NCBI RefSeq assembly: GCF_008973755.1
Contig: NZ_WBOM01000004.1
Coordinates: 372,001-436,000 of the forward strand
DNA from: Nitrincola alkalilacustris
GTDB taxonomy: Bacteria > Pseudomonadota > Gammaproteobacteria > Pseudomonadales > Balneatricaceae
Reading direction: 5' to 3'
Length of the DNA stretch: 64,000 nt
This document shows positions 17,972-26,916 of the stretch, in pieces. Under the pieces are notes generated by a model. That model did not search any database. It was not told where the DNA came from and saw only the letters and a program-made list of their open reading frames with translations. A program made the translations under genes and the position numbers. Each line of letters starts with the position of its first letter. Within the stretch, counting starts at the first letter, position 1.

Positions 17972-20029
17972 TCACTTATCCCTGAACCCTTGTGCAAACA
18001 TGAACAGTTCCTCAGGTGGGAGAGGTCTGGAGATGAGATAGCCCTGAATCTCATTCACGCCAATCGCATCCAGATAGTCGCATTGACGCTGATCTTCGAC
18101 CCCCTCGGCAATGGTGGTCAACTCCATTTCATGACACAGTGAAGTCAACGCACGCACGATTGCACGGTCATTGCGCCCCTTGGTGATATCTGTCACAAAA
18201 GCGCGATCGATCTTGAGCGTATCCAATGGAAAGCGCAGCAGGTATTCAAGGGATGAAAAACCGATCCCGAAGTCATCAATTGCCAGCTTGACACCAAGTG
18301 CTTTGAAGCGCTCAAGAAGTTTGATACTACTGGCAGGGTCATGCATCGCCAGGCTCTCTGTAATCTCCAGTTTGATCATCTCAGGCTTGACGCCAGTCGT
18401 CTTTAACGCCTGTTCTACCTGATCATACAGATCCGCCTGCATGAACTGCGCAGGTGACAAATTAATACCCATGCGCAGCGGCATCCCTGCCTGATCCCAG
18501 TCCAGTTGCTGTCGACAGGCCTCGATCAGAATCCACCGACCCAGTTCGTGGATCAATCCCATCTCTTCCATTATCGGAATAAACTGCACCGGCGAAACTG
18601 GCCCGTGATCAGGACGATTCCAGCGCACCAGCGCCTCCACTCCCCTAATGGTATTACTTGCCAGATGAAGCTGTGGTTGATAGACCAGATTAAACTCAGA
18701 GTTCTCGATGGCGCGACGTAAATCAGCCTCAAGACTCAGGCGCCCGGTCATCACATCTTCACCACATGCTGCCAACTGAGCCGATATAGCCCCCTTGACT
18801 CGCACCTGATGAGCCGTCTGGGTGGCTGCACTCAACATCATATGCGGGTCATTACAGTGCAGGGTGCTGATAACTATTCCGGCCGAGAAATTAATAAATA
18901 TCTCTCTTCCATCCAGTATCCAGGGGCGATCAAGCGACTTTAACCACTGCTCCGAGCTGATCTCGATCCTGGACAGATCTGACCTGTCCAACAGTCTGTG
19001 AAATGCAAAACAGCCACTTCCCAGGTAGGCACAGAAGGTTGCATCATCCTGTATAGCCCTCAACTGGCCTGTGATCAGGCGGAGCAACTGCTCTACACCA
19101 TCCAACCCACAGATATCGATCAACTGTTGAAATCTGTTAAGCTCTACCACCATGACGCCCACAGCCATCTGCTCAAGCTCTTGTTGCAGTTGTTCTTCCA
19201 GACTGTGCAAAAACAAGCGCCTGTTCGGCAGACCGGTAATACCGTCATGATGTGCCAGGTACTCTGCCTGACCCTCAAGCCTTCTTTGCCGTGTCACATC
19301 CTGCAGCGCGCCACTGATCCGTTTGGCCTCCAACTCTCGCTCGCCGATTATTTTCAGCAGCCGGTATTGATCACAACTTCCTACCCTTACCTCCAGATCA
19401 AAACGTACACCGGCGGTCAGTGCCTCCTGAAAGGCCAGTGTTATACGCTGCCGGTCATCCTCATGCGCCATGACAAGCGCTTGCAGCAATGATGCAGGCA
19501 TCTCCTCTTCCCAGCCCAGCATACTGGCTGCATCGTCTGACCATACAAAACGATCCTCATCCGCCTCGTACTGCCAGAAGGCCAGACCAGCAATACGACT
19601 GGCGCTGGTTTGCAGATTCTGTATCCTCAACAACTCCTGCTCACGGGCCGAGTCACGCAGGGCATAGCGAATACGCTGCTGCAGCAGCGGCAGGTTGATA
19701 GGCTTGGTAATAAAATCAGTGGCTCCAGATTCAAATGCAGCTTGAATCGAGTCATAGTCATCGGAGCCGGTCAACATCAGAATCGGTGTATTCGTATGCC
19801 TCTCCAGCTCCCGTATCTGCCTGCAGGCTTCAAAACCATCCATCTCGGGCATACTGACATCCATCAGAATCAGCGCTGGTGACTGCTCTGCAAACTGCTC
19901 CACACCCAACCGGCCATTTCCGGCCGTCGCGACTTCATAACCAGCCTTGACAAGACCCGCCTTAAGAAGGAGCTGGAGAGCGGGTTCGTCTTCAACGATA
20001 AGAAGTTTAGGAGATTTACTGTCAGGCAT
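17972..20029 (-). CDS. Response regulator REC-PAS-GGDEF-EAL, predicted c-di-GMP phosphodiesterase
   Basis: A 685-residue regulator. REC (8-125) has phospho-Asp57 (LMDVSMPEMDG). PAS (about 135-240) follows. The cyclase domain (about 245-405) has YLGSGCFAF where GGDEF should be, so it is catalytically dead. The EAL domain (about 420-675) is intact: GVEALVRW, NLSPAQF, IKLEITES, IDDFGIGFSSL, LKIDRAFV and IAEGVED. Net activity should be c-di-GMP hydrolysis, tuned by phosphorylation. ATG 20029 is chosen over GTG 20038 because GGTGA lies upstream of it. It overlaps the preceding heme-sensor kinase gene by 8 bp and precedes the FIST gene by 49 bp, so it is the natural target of one or both kinases. 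Confidence 0.9.
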   Translation of the reverse strand: MPDSKSPKLLIVEDEPALQLLLKAGLVKAGYEVATAGNGRLGVEQFAEQSPALILMDVSMPEMDGFEACRQIRELERHTNTPILMLTGSDDYDSIQAAFESGATDFITKPINLPLLQQRIRYALRDSAREQELLRIQNLQTSASRIAGLAFWQYEADEDRFVWSDDAASMLGWEEEMPASLLQALVMAHEDDRQRITLAFQEALTAGVRFDLEVRVGSCDQYRLLKIIGERELEAKRISGALQDVTRQRRLEGQAEYLAHHDGITGLPNRRLFLHSLEEQLQQELEQMAVGVMVVELNRFQQLIDICGLDGVEQLLRLITGQLRAIQDDATFCAYLGSGCFAFHRLLDRSDLSRIEISSEQWLKSLDRPWILDGREIFINFSAGIVISTLHCNDPHMMLSAATQTAHQVRVKGAISAQLAACGEDVMTGRLSLEADLRRAIENSEFNLVYQPQLHLASNTIRGVEALVRWNRPDHGPVSPVQFIPIMEEMGLIHELGRWILIEACRQQLDWDQAGMPLRMGINLSPAQFMQADLYDQVEQALKTTGVKPEMIKLEITESLAMHDPASSIKLLERFKALGVKLAIDDFGIGFSSLEYLLRFPLDTLKIDRAFVTDITKGRNDRAIVRALTSLCHEMELTTIAEGVEDQRQCDYLDAIGVNEIQGYLISRPLPPEELFMFAQGFRDK

Positions 20030-22811
20030 TCTTTTCACCGGTTATTGAAGCAGTTACCACTTGCGGTATAACACCAGCCAACACACTATCCAATAAACCC
20101 ACATCAAGGGGTTTGGACAGATGGCCACTCATACCGGCTGCAAGACAAGCATTGATATCAGATTCCATTACGTTGGCTGTTAAAGCATAGATCGGTATTG
20201 ATACCCTGCCATTATCTGACTCCCATTGCCTAATCTGCCGTGCAGCCTCTACACCATTAACACGTGGCATCTGCATATCCATCAGAATCAGATCATAGGC
20301 TTTTGTCTGGCAGGCGATCACAGCTGCCTCACCATCCTCAACCAGATCGACTGAGTGACCCCTTTTTTTCAGCAACGCCATAATCAACTGTTGGTTAACA
20401 CGGTTATCCTCAGCAACAAGGATTGACAGCGCTTGCTGCTTGATTCCGGCTAGAACAGAGTCTTCAGGTCGCTGAGGATCAATTGACTTTAAAATACCGG
20501 CCCCTGCTCCCCGAATACACTCGATAGCAGCTCTCAACTCAGACGGTCGCGGTGGCATAGTCAGCTGAACTTTAACTTGCCAGTCAACTTTCACTCCTTC
20601 CTCACGCACTAGCAACTCATCAGCTAAAAGAATCACCGGCTGCCTTCTGAGCGATGCATCGTAGCTATCACACAACGAGAAATCTGCCTGGTGCATGAAT
20701 CGTGTATCCATAATGAGACAAGTCGGCGGATCTGTATGCTGCGAATGATCTGTCAGAGATAGATCACCTACGCTGTACCCCATCGCTGTCAGCCAAGAGC
20801 GCAGGGTTTCGGCCATTGGTAAGTTCTCCAGTGCCAGCTGAATCTCACCCTTAGAAACTGGGACTGCAGAAAACGGAACAACAGAAAAGGAAGTCTCTGG
20901 CTCTACAGAGGACGCAAGTGGCAACCAGAAACTGAAACAGGCTCCCTTGCCGGGCTCACTGACCACACGTATCCCCCCGCCCATCAACGCGACAAGACGC
21001 TGACAGATGGATAATCCAAGACCTGTGCCGCCAAAGCAGCGTGTGGTTGAGTTATCAGCCTGTTCGAAGGGACTGAAAATCTGCTCAATTTTTTCTGCCT
21101 CAATCCCGACTCCATCATCAATCACATCGAAAACCAGATGGGTGCCTCCTGTTTCTGCTGTAACGACTCTGACACGGACAAGAACACTGCCCTGCTGCGT
21201 GAACTTGATTGCGTTGTCACACAGATTACTCAGCACCTGCCTGAGCCTCACCGGATCAGTGTAAAGGCGGACACAAGTTTCAGCCGGCATATCCAGAGAC
21301 AACAGGAGATTTTTTTTCCTTGCCAGCATCACCAGAGGCTTGAGTGAATCACACACCAACTCACCGAGGTCACACTCAATCTGCTCGATACACAGTTTTC
21401 CGGCATCGATCTTCGAGAAATCCAGTATATCATTAAGGATTCGCATCAATCCCTTGGCAGAGGATTTCACTGTTTCAAGGTAATTGCGCTGCTCCGGCGA
21501 AAGGGTGGTATTCAGCGCCAGATCGGTCATACCTATAATCCCATTCATGGGTGTCCGTACCTCATGGCTCATATTGGCCAGAAACTGGCTTTTAGCCTCA
21601 CTGATCCGCTCAGCCTCGATCCTGGCTGCATCAAGCTCCTCCATCATCTGACTCAACTGCCGGTTCTGATTCAACAACCTTTCTTCAAGTGCTTTTGCAT
21701 GTGTGATATCCGTGCGAACCGATATATATCGATCAATCTGGCCCTGTAGATTACGCAGGGGCATAATCGTAGCCTTGACCCAATAATAAAGCCCATCCTT
21801 ACTGCGATTTCGTATCTCTCCAGACCAGGTGCCACCTGAACTTATAGTAGACCAGAGACCAGCAAACATGGCCTGAGGGTGGTATTGGCTATTGATCAAC
21901 CTGTGATTAAAGCCGATCAACTCTTCAGGCGTATAACCGGTGATATCGATAAACTTGCGGTTGATATAGATAATATCCCCCCTGATATCGGTGATGCTGA
22001 CAATGGCATGCTCATCGATGGCGGCCTGCCTCTGCTGCAACTCCAGCATGGCAACCTGAAGCTCATCATTGCGGGAGTTGAGCAACCTGAAAGCACTGCG
22101 AACACGCCTGTTCATAGCGAACAACATGGTAAGTCCAGCCAGGAAAACACCTAAAGCAAACACGCCTAAGCTGAACCCATTAGCCCCGATATTCATCACT
22201 CCACTCGGCACATTGAGACTGATGACCTGGATACCTCGAATATCTCCCAACTGCCAGCTCTTGAAGGGCGAGTCAGGATGATTATTGTGACAACCCACAC
22301 ACCCGGCCTCCATGCGAATCGGTGTGGCATAGGAGATGGTATCCACCCCATCCAACATCACCCGCGCCTGGTAGTCATTGCCGCCTGTCATACTCAAATA
22401 TTGCAGCGCCATGCGGTCAAAATCGTATAATTCACGATCGGCTCTTTGAGGGAAAGGGTACTCACTGACCAATCTCACACTGACACTGTCATCCCGCGCA
22501 CTCAAATAATCGCCAAGATCCAATGAAAGAGTTGCCGGTATCGGCAAGGCACCAGGCTGCCCCTTGTAGTGCTCTGTTACTTCAACCCAGGGATGGCCCG
22601 CAACATTCGGCAAAATTTCACTGTTGTAGAAACTGCGAATCGAACTGACGGCACTTGAATAAGCGATCGCTGACTGCTTCAGAGTTCTCTCTTGAACATC
22701 ATCGGCTGTTCTGTAGACCAGCCAGGCAATAATCATCATCGTCACGACTGCACCTGTTATGATCATCAGGTTAAACAGACGAAGATTGGTCGGAAGCGGC
22801 TGCAGTGTCAC
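20022..22811 (-). CDS. Hybrid histidine kinase with periplasmic c-type heme (Tll0287/DUF3365-like) sensor
   Basis: A 929-residue kinase. TM1 (about 13-33) and TM2 (about 212-232) flank a periplasmic domain with CVGCH (171-175), a covalent heme c site typical of Tll0287-like/DUF3365 sensor domains. HPWVEVTEHY and YATPIRMEAGC are other family blocks. PAS (about 260-375), HisKA with His416 (ANMSHEVRTPMNG) and HATPase follow. A divergent receiver-like segment lacking a normal phospho-site (about 655-775) precedes a complete receiver with Asp845 (LMDMQMPRVNG). The start codon is GTG with a poor ribosome site. No better start is available before TM1. It heads the minus-strand series down to 6994. 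The likely input is redox state or a gas such as NO or O2 at the heme. Confidence 0.9.
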   Translation of the reverse strand: MTLQPLPTNLRLFNLMIITGAVVTMMIIAWLVYRTADDVQERTLKQSAIAYSSAVSSIRSFYNSEILPNVAGHPWVEVTEHYKGQPGALPIPATLSLDLGDYLSARDDSVSVRLVSEYPFPQRADRELYDFDRMALQYLSMTGGNDYQARVMLDGVDTISYATPIRMEAGCVGCHNNHPDSPFKSWQLGDIRGIQVISLNVPSGVMNIGANGFSLGVFALGVFLAGLTMLFAMNRRVRSAFRLLNSRNDELQVAMLELQQRQAAIDEHAIVSITDIRGDIIYINRKFIDITGYTPEELIGFNHRLINSQYHPQAMFAGLWSTISSGGTWSGEIRNRSKDGLYYWVKATIMPLRNLQGQIDRYISVRTDITHAKALEERLLNQNRQLSQMMEELDAARIEAERISEAKSQFLANMSHEVRTPMNGIIGMTDLALNTTLSPEQRNYLETVKSSAKGLMRILNDILDFSKIDAGKLCIEQIECDLGELVCDSLKPLVMLARKKNLLLSLDMPAETCVRLYTDPVRLRQVLSNLCDNAIKFTQQGSVLVRVRVVTAETGGTHLVFDVIDDGVGIEAEKIEQIFSPFEQADNSTTRCFGGTGLGLSICQRLVALMGGGIRVVSEPGKGACFSFWLPLASSVEPETSFSVVPFSAVPVSKGEIQLALENLPMAETLRSWLTAMGYSVGDLSLTDHSQHTDPPTCLIMDTRFMHQADFSLCDSYDASLRRQPVILLADELLVREEGVKVDWQVKVQLTMPPRPSELRAAIECIRGAGAGILKSIDPQRPEDSVLAGIKQQALSILVAEDNRVNQQLIMALLKKRGHSVDLVEDGEAAVIACQTKAYDLILMDMQMPRVNGVEAARQIRQWESDNGRVSIPIYALTANVMESDINACLAAGMSGHLSKPLDVGLLDSVLAGVIPQVVTASITGEKNA

Positions 22812-22927
22812 GTGGATTCATATCCCAATATGGATCAGACATCACAATTTAACTCAAACGGGCTACCTTGGGAGCCGGCAAACACTTATTGATTGTTCCG
22901 GATCAAGTTTATCTGATACATTTTCGT

Positions 22928-22933
22928 TACAAT
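22928..22933 (+). promoter_or_regulatory. Candidate -10 element upstream of the OmpR-family regulator
   Basis: TACAAT (22928-22933) matches five of six -10 consensus bases in the 194-bp divergent region between the heme-sensor kinase and the regulator at 23006. No good -35 is found at 16-18 bp, so activator dependence is possible. Confidence 0.25.
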
Positions 22934-23005
22934 AAAACCGTTGTTTCTGACCAGCACTGCCGCTCATGGTTGAGACAGAACGAGAAAACGGACTGAATAA
23001 AAAAG

Positions 23006-23686
23006 ATGAGCCATTATCAAGTTGCGATCATCGAGGATGATCTGGATCTCGCTAAGCTGATGTCACTGTGGCTTCAGAGCTACGGATATCAGATGACGCT
23101 GTTTGCACAGGCAGAACTGTTTCTTGAGCACATGGCAAAAGGGAAGAGTTTTGACCTTATTCTGCTCGACTGGAATCTGCCAGGGATCAGCGGACTGGAA
23201 CTGTTGAATCAGCTGCCTGAAGCTGAAAAACGCCCACCCATTATTTTTGTAACAGCGCGCAGCACATGTGAAGACCTGGCGATTGCCTTGAACAGCGGTG
23301 CCGATGACTATATCAGTAAGCCCGTCAGCAAAACCGAACTGGTGGCCAGAGCACATGCTGTTCTGAGGCGTTCAAAACATATGATTCCAGAAACCGAGGA
23401 CTCTCTGCTCCTGGACGAAGCCGGTCAGCGACTCATTTTCAATAACAGACAGATCAATCTCACTCGAAACGAATATCTACTGTTACGTGTGATGCTGGCA
23501 AACCAGTCTGTCGTATTTACTCGCGAAGAGTTGATTGACAGCGTCTGGCACGATGAACGATACAACGAGACTCGTGCTCTGGATATTCTGATCAGCCGCT
23601 TGAGACAGAAACTGAATCAAGCCAACACTGGCAACTGCACAATTGAGACAGTGTATGGCCAGGGATATCGCTTGATCCAGACCTAA
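23006..23686 (+). CDS. OmpR/PhoB-family DNA-binding response regulator
   Basis: A 226-residue regulator. The receiver (1-120) has E10/D11/D12, phospho-Asp55 (LLDWNLPG), VTARS and ISKPV. The winged-helix domain (about 130-226) has LTRNEYLLLRVML, REELIDSVW, RALDILISRLRQKL and IETVYGQGYRL. It is the only protein in the 48-kb signalling block with a recognisable DNA-binding domain. It is transcribed away from the heme-sensor kinase (194 bp divergent spacer) and converges on the Cache kinase at 23794. An autoregulatory site in the shared spacer is plausible. Its cognate kinase is not fixed by position; both neighbouring kinases are hybrids. Confidence 0.93.
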   Translation: MSHYQVAIIEDDLDLAKLMSLWLQSYGYQMTLFAQAELFLEHMAKGKSFDLILLDWNLPGISGLELLNQLPEAEKRPPIIFVTARSTCEDLAIALNSGADDYISKPVSKTELVARAHAVLRRSKHMIPETEDSLLLDEAGQRLIFNNRQINLTRNEYLLLRVMLANQSVVFTREELIDSVWHDERYNETRALDILISRLRQKLNQANTGNCTIETVYGQGYRLIQT

Positions 23687-23793
23687 ACAGCGCCCTGAGC
23701 ATCTATTGAGCTGGCGCAAGATCACGTTCACTGTCTGCCCTGACACCTACACCATGCATAACGATGAACATTCGGTTCAGGCAGGCTGCACAA

Positions 23794-26700
23794 TCAGATA
23801 TGATCCTTGCTATCGAGAGCAGGCTGATTTTTTTGCAGGCAATGCATAATACTTTTCAGAAACGCAGGAACCTGAATGGGTTTAGTGATGTAATCAGTAA
23901 ACCCCGCGGCTTCAGCTCGTTCTATATCCCCTTGCATGGCATTGGCGCTGATTGCAATCACTGGTACATGCTTTGTATTAGGGGTTGCCTGTAACTGTTT
24001 AAGCACTGCAAAACCATCCATACCCGGCAGATTGATATCCAGCAAAATAAGCTGCGGACATTTACTAGCAGCGATCTGCAACCCCTGCTCACCATTTTCA
24101 GCGGTGAGAAGCTCAATGCCTTTGTGCTTAGCCAGAATTTTCTGCACCAAACGCAGGTTTGCCTGGTTATCTTCGATATACAGAACAATGTGCTGACCGC
24201 CCGCTGCCACTGGCGGATCAATCACTACCGGCTCCTCATTTGGTGCCTTCTCGACTGATGGCTCACACAAGGGCAACTCGAACCAAAAGCAGCTACCCGT
24301 GCCAGGTTCGCTGCTGACACCAACATGCCCCTGCATCCCCTCGACCAACTGCTTGACCAGGGCCAACCCAATGCCGGTACCCTCGATCCCCTCATAGGCC
24401 GACTCAAGCCGCTCGAAGGGTCGGAACAGACGTAGTTGCTGCTCAGCGCTCAAGCCATGACCCGTATCACGCACGCTCACGCGCACCTGGTGCCCCACCA
24501 CCACACATTTAATCTCAATACACCCGCCTTCGCGATTGTACTTCACCGCGTTAGACAACAGGTTCAGCAATATTTGCCGCAGTCGAGTCATGTCGGCACT
24601 CACAAAACACTTACAGTCCCCAAGACATGTCAGGGTGATAGAGCGTTGTAGAGCTGCTGGAGAAATCTGCTTTACACACTGCTCAATTACTGGCTGCAAC
24701 GAGACCGGTTCAGTAAAGAACGCTATCTGGCCACTTTCAATACATGCCAGATCCAGTATTTCGTTAACAAGATCCAGCAAATGCTTACCGGCTGAGTTAA
24801 TCTCCTGCACATTTGCAGCCTGCTGCTGGTTCAGCGATTGATCACCCGGCAGTTGCAACAGTTGAGTAAAGCCCAGGATGGCATTGAGCGGGGTACGCAA
24901 TTCGTGACTCATGCGCGAGAGGAATTGGCTCTTCGCCGCGTTGGCGGTTTCAGCCTCATCGCGCGCCTGCCGCAGTTGATCCTCGGCCGCCTTGCGCGGT
25001 CGAATATCACGAACGAAAGCATAGAACCAGGATTTCTCACCGATACTTACCAGACTGACGCTGACTTCCACCTCAATAGTGTTGCCGTCTTTATGTCGAT
25101 GCACCGTGTCGAAGCGATCACTGCCCAGCGCCATCACTTTCGTGATGTGAGCAGCAACTTCTTCCGGGCTTTCGGAAGCTTCGATATCAGGGATACACAG
25201 TTCCAGCACCTCGTCCTCGTCGTAACCGAGCATAGCACAGAAGGCTGGGTTGACCTGCTGAATCCGGCCATTGGAATCGACAGCAAAAAAGCCATCGATC
25301 GCTGTGTTCAGGATTACCGAGTTACGCTGCAACTGATCAACAAGCTCGGCTGTACGCTCCTCAACACGCTGTTCGAGCATGGCGTTGAGTTCGACAACCC
25401 GTGCTTCGACCGCCAGACGCTCCCGCTCCCGACGCATCGATCCAAACAGATTGTCACAGGCGGTCATCAGAGGCTGAAATAAAGCAAGCAAAGATTCATC
25501 ATAGGGCTGAGCACGATTAGCCAATGCAATCACACCACTGACATCGGCGTCATGACGTAGAGGGATCCCCATAAAGCGGTGTAACGCAGGATGGCCAGAA
25601 GGAATACCTCGACCACGTGGGTCAGTTTGGGCCTCATTTGCAATGATCAGCTTACCTTCAGTCACCACCCGACCAAACAGGGTGTCCATATTGTGAAAAT
25701 CCAGGCCATTGGCAACATGCTCGACATATAAGCGCCGGGTTTCATCATTCCAGGCAATATCAGACAGACCATGCGCCTTGATATAGGGTTGTCCGTCTGC
25801 GTTATGCATAACCTCACCAATAAAGCCGTATTCACTGCCAGTAAGCTGCAGCAGAGTGCTTAACAGCTCACTGAACACTGAGTGCGCACTCTCCCCGCTA
25901 ATAAAACGGCTCTGTGCCTGATTAATAGCCTGAATGCTTTGTTGAGTTTGTGTTTGTTTTCGTCGCTGCCCAGCTTCTCGCCAATACAACAGACTGATCA
26001 GTACCCCCGTCAGAAAAAGCACTGCGGTGAGCATTGCCACCAAGCCAAAATCACCCTCGCGTTTAAGCTTTAACGGCGCCAGTATTTTAGATTGATCCAG
26101 TCCTACAATGATAAAAAGGCCGGAATTGGGTAATCGTTGCCAGGCAAACAGGCGGACCACCTGATCCAGTGTTCCCTGCTCAACAAAAAAACCTTTTTCA
26201 GCTGCATCAGCAGCGAGATAAGGACGAGAGGAGACAACCGAATGACCCATGGCCGCGGCGTTATCGAGACTACGCGCCAGAAAAGCGCCATCACCTTTTA
26301 CAAGCGCTACAAGGTCCGACTCGCTGAGTTTTACACGGCCCAGCAGGCTTGCCATCGCATCTGAACGTATCGAAACATTGACTGTACCGACAAACTGCCC
26401 GTCCAGCAGCAAAGGTCTGTTGGCGATAAAAGTCCAGCCCTCCACAAGACGCGCTGGGCCCGGCTTACCAATGAGTAAGAGGTCCGCACCGTTATGCTGG
26501 CTGATGAAATGCTCACGATCCCCAACATAAGTGCGAGGTGAGCTCTCCAGAGTAGTAAAAGCGGTATAACCTTCTGCATCCACTACTGACAGGTAAGCCA
26601 CCAGCCCCTGTGGCAAGCTGTTCATCACTGCCTGAGCAACCCCTCCCACTTCCGTGGGATTATGCAGCCAGACAGCGCGCACCTGCTGCAAACCGATATC

Positions 26701-26904
26701 GATAGTCGAAAACAAACCGTCAAGCTGACCCGCCATCGCATCAGCCAACTGTAACGATCGTATGGTTGCTTCCTGACGGGTTAGCTGTTCGGCCTGCATG
26801 TTGGCGCGCTCCAGCTGCCACCAGGCATAACCGACAGCCAGCATGATCAGTAACCATGGCAAACTGATAAGTAAAAGGGTGCAGCCCTGGGCCTTGCATC
26901 TCAT
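23794..26904 (-). CDS. Membrane hybrid histidine kinase: Cache-GAF-PAS-HisKA-HATPase-REC
   Basis: A 1036-residue kinase. TM1 (about 10-29) and TM2 (about 287-307) enclose a double-Cache periplasmic sensor, with YVGDREHF and ANRPLLLDGQFVGTVNVSI typical of that fold. A GAF domain (about 345-500) contains SGHPALHRFMGIPL, as in GAF domains of related hybrid kinases. A coiled coil, PAS (about 535-655), HisKA with His667 ([13 protein letters not shown]), HATPase and a receiver with Asp956 (LLDINLPGMDG) follow. It lies 12 bp downstream of the giant hybrid kinase, is probably cotranscribed with it, and shares a very similar kinase-receiver core with it. The periplasmic ligand is unknown; Cache domains often bind amino or carboxylic acids. 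Confidence 0.9.
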   Translation of the reverse strand: MRCKAQGCTLLLISLPWLLIMLAVGYAWWQLERANMQAEQLTRQEATIRSLQLADAMAGQLDGLFSTIDIGLQQVRAVWLHNPTEVGGVAQAVMNSLPQGLVAYLSVVDAEGYTAFTTLESSPRTYVGDREHFISQHNGADLLLIGKPGPARLVEGWTFIANRPLLLDGQFVGTVNVSIRSDAMASLLGRVKLSESDLVALVKGDGAFLARSLDNAAAMGHSVVSSRPYLAADAAEKGFFVEQGTLDQVVRLFAWQRLPNSGLFIIVGLDQSKILAPLKLKREGDFGLVAMLTAVLFLTGVLISLLYWREAGQRRKQTQTQQSIQAINQAQSRFISGESAHSVFSELLSTLLQLTGSEYGFIGEVMHNADGQPYIKAHGLSDIAWNDETRRLYVEHVANGLDFHNMDTLFGRVVTEGKLIIANEAQTDPRGRGIPSGHPALHRFMGIPLRHDADVSGVIALANRAQPYDESLLALFQPLMTACDNLFGSMRRERERLAVEARVVELNAMLEQRVEERTAELVDQLQRNSVILNTAIDGFFAVDSNGRIQQVNPAFCAMLGYDEDEVLELCIPDIEASESPEEVAAHITKVMALGSDRFDTVHRHKDGNTIEVEVSVSLVSIGEKSWFYAFVRDIRPRKAAEDQLRQARDEAETANAAKSQFLSRMSHELRTPLNAILGFTQLLQLPGDQSLNQQQAANVQEINSAGKHLLDLVNEILDLACIESGQIAFFTEPVSLQPVIEQCVKQISPAALQRSITLTCLGDCKCFVSADMTRLRQILLNLLSNAVKYNREGGCIEIKCVVVGHQVRVSVRDTGHGLSAEQQLRLFRPFERLESAYEGIEGTGIGLALVKQLVEGMQGHVGVSSEPGTGSCFWFELPLCEPSVEKAPNEEPVVIDPPVAAGGQHIVLYIEDNQANLRLVQKILAKHKGIELLTAENGEQGLQIAASKCPQLILLDINLPGMDGFAVLKQLQATPNTKHVPVIAISANAMQGDIERAEAAGFTDYITKPIQVPAFLKSIMHCLQKNQPALDSKDHI

Positions 26905-26916
26905 TGCAGTATTTCC

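Noticed and set aside
23689-23716. GCGCC/GGCGC inverted repeat after the OmpR-family gene as a terminator
   Set aside because: Only 5 bp of pairing with an 18-nt loop and no T tract.
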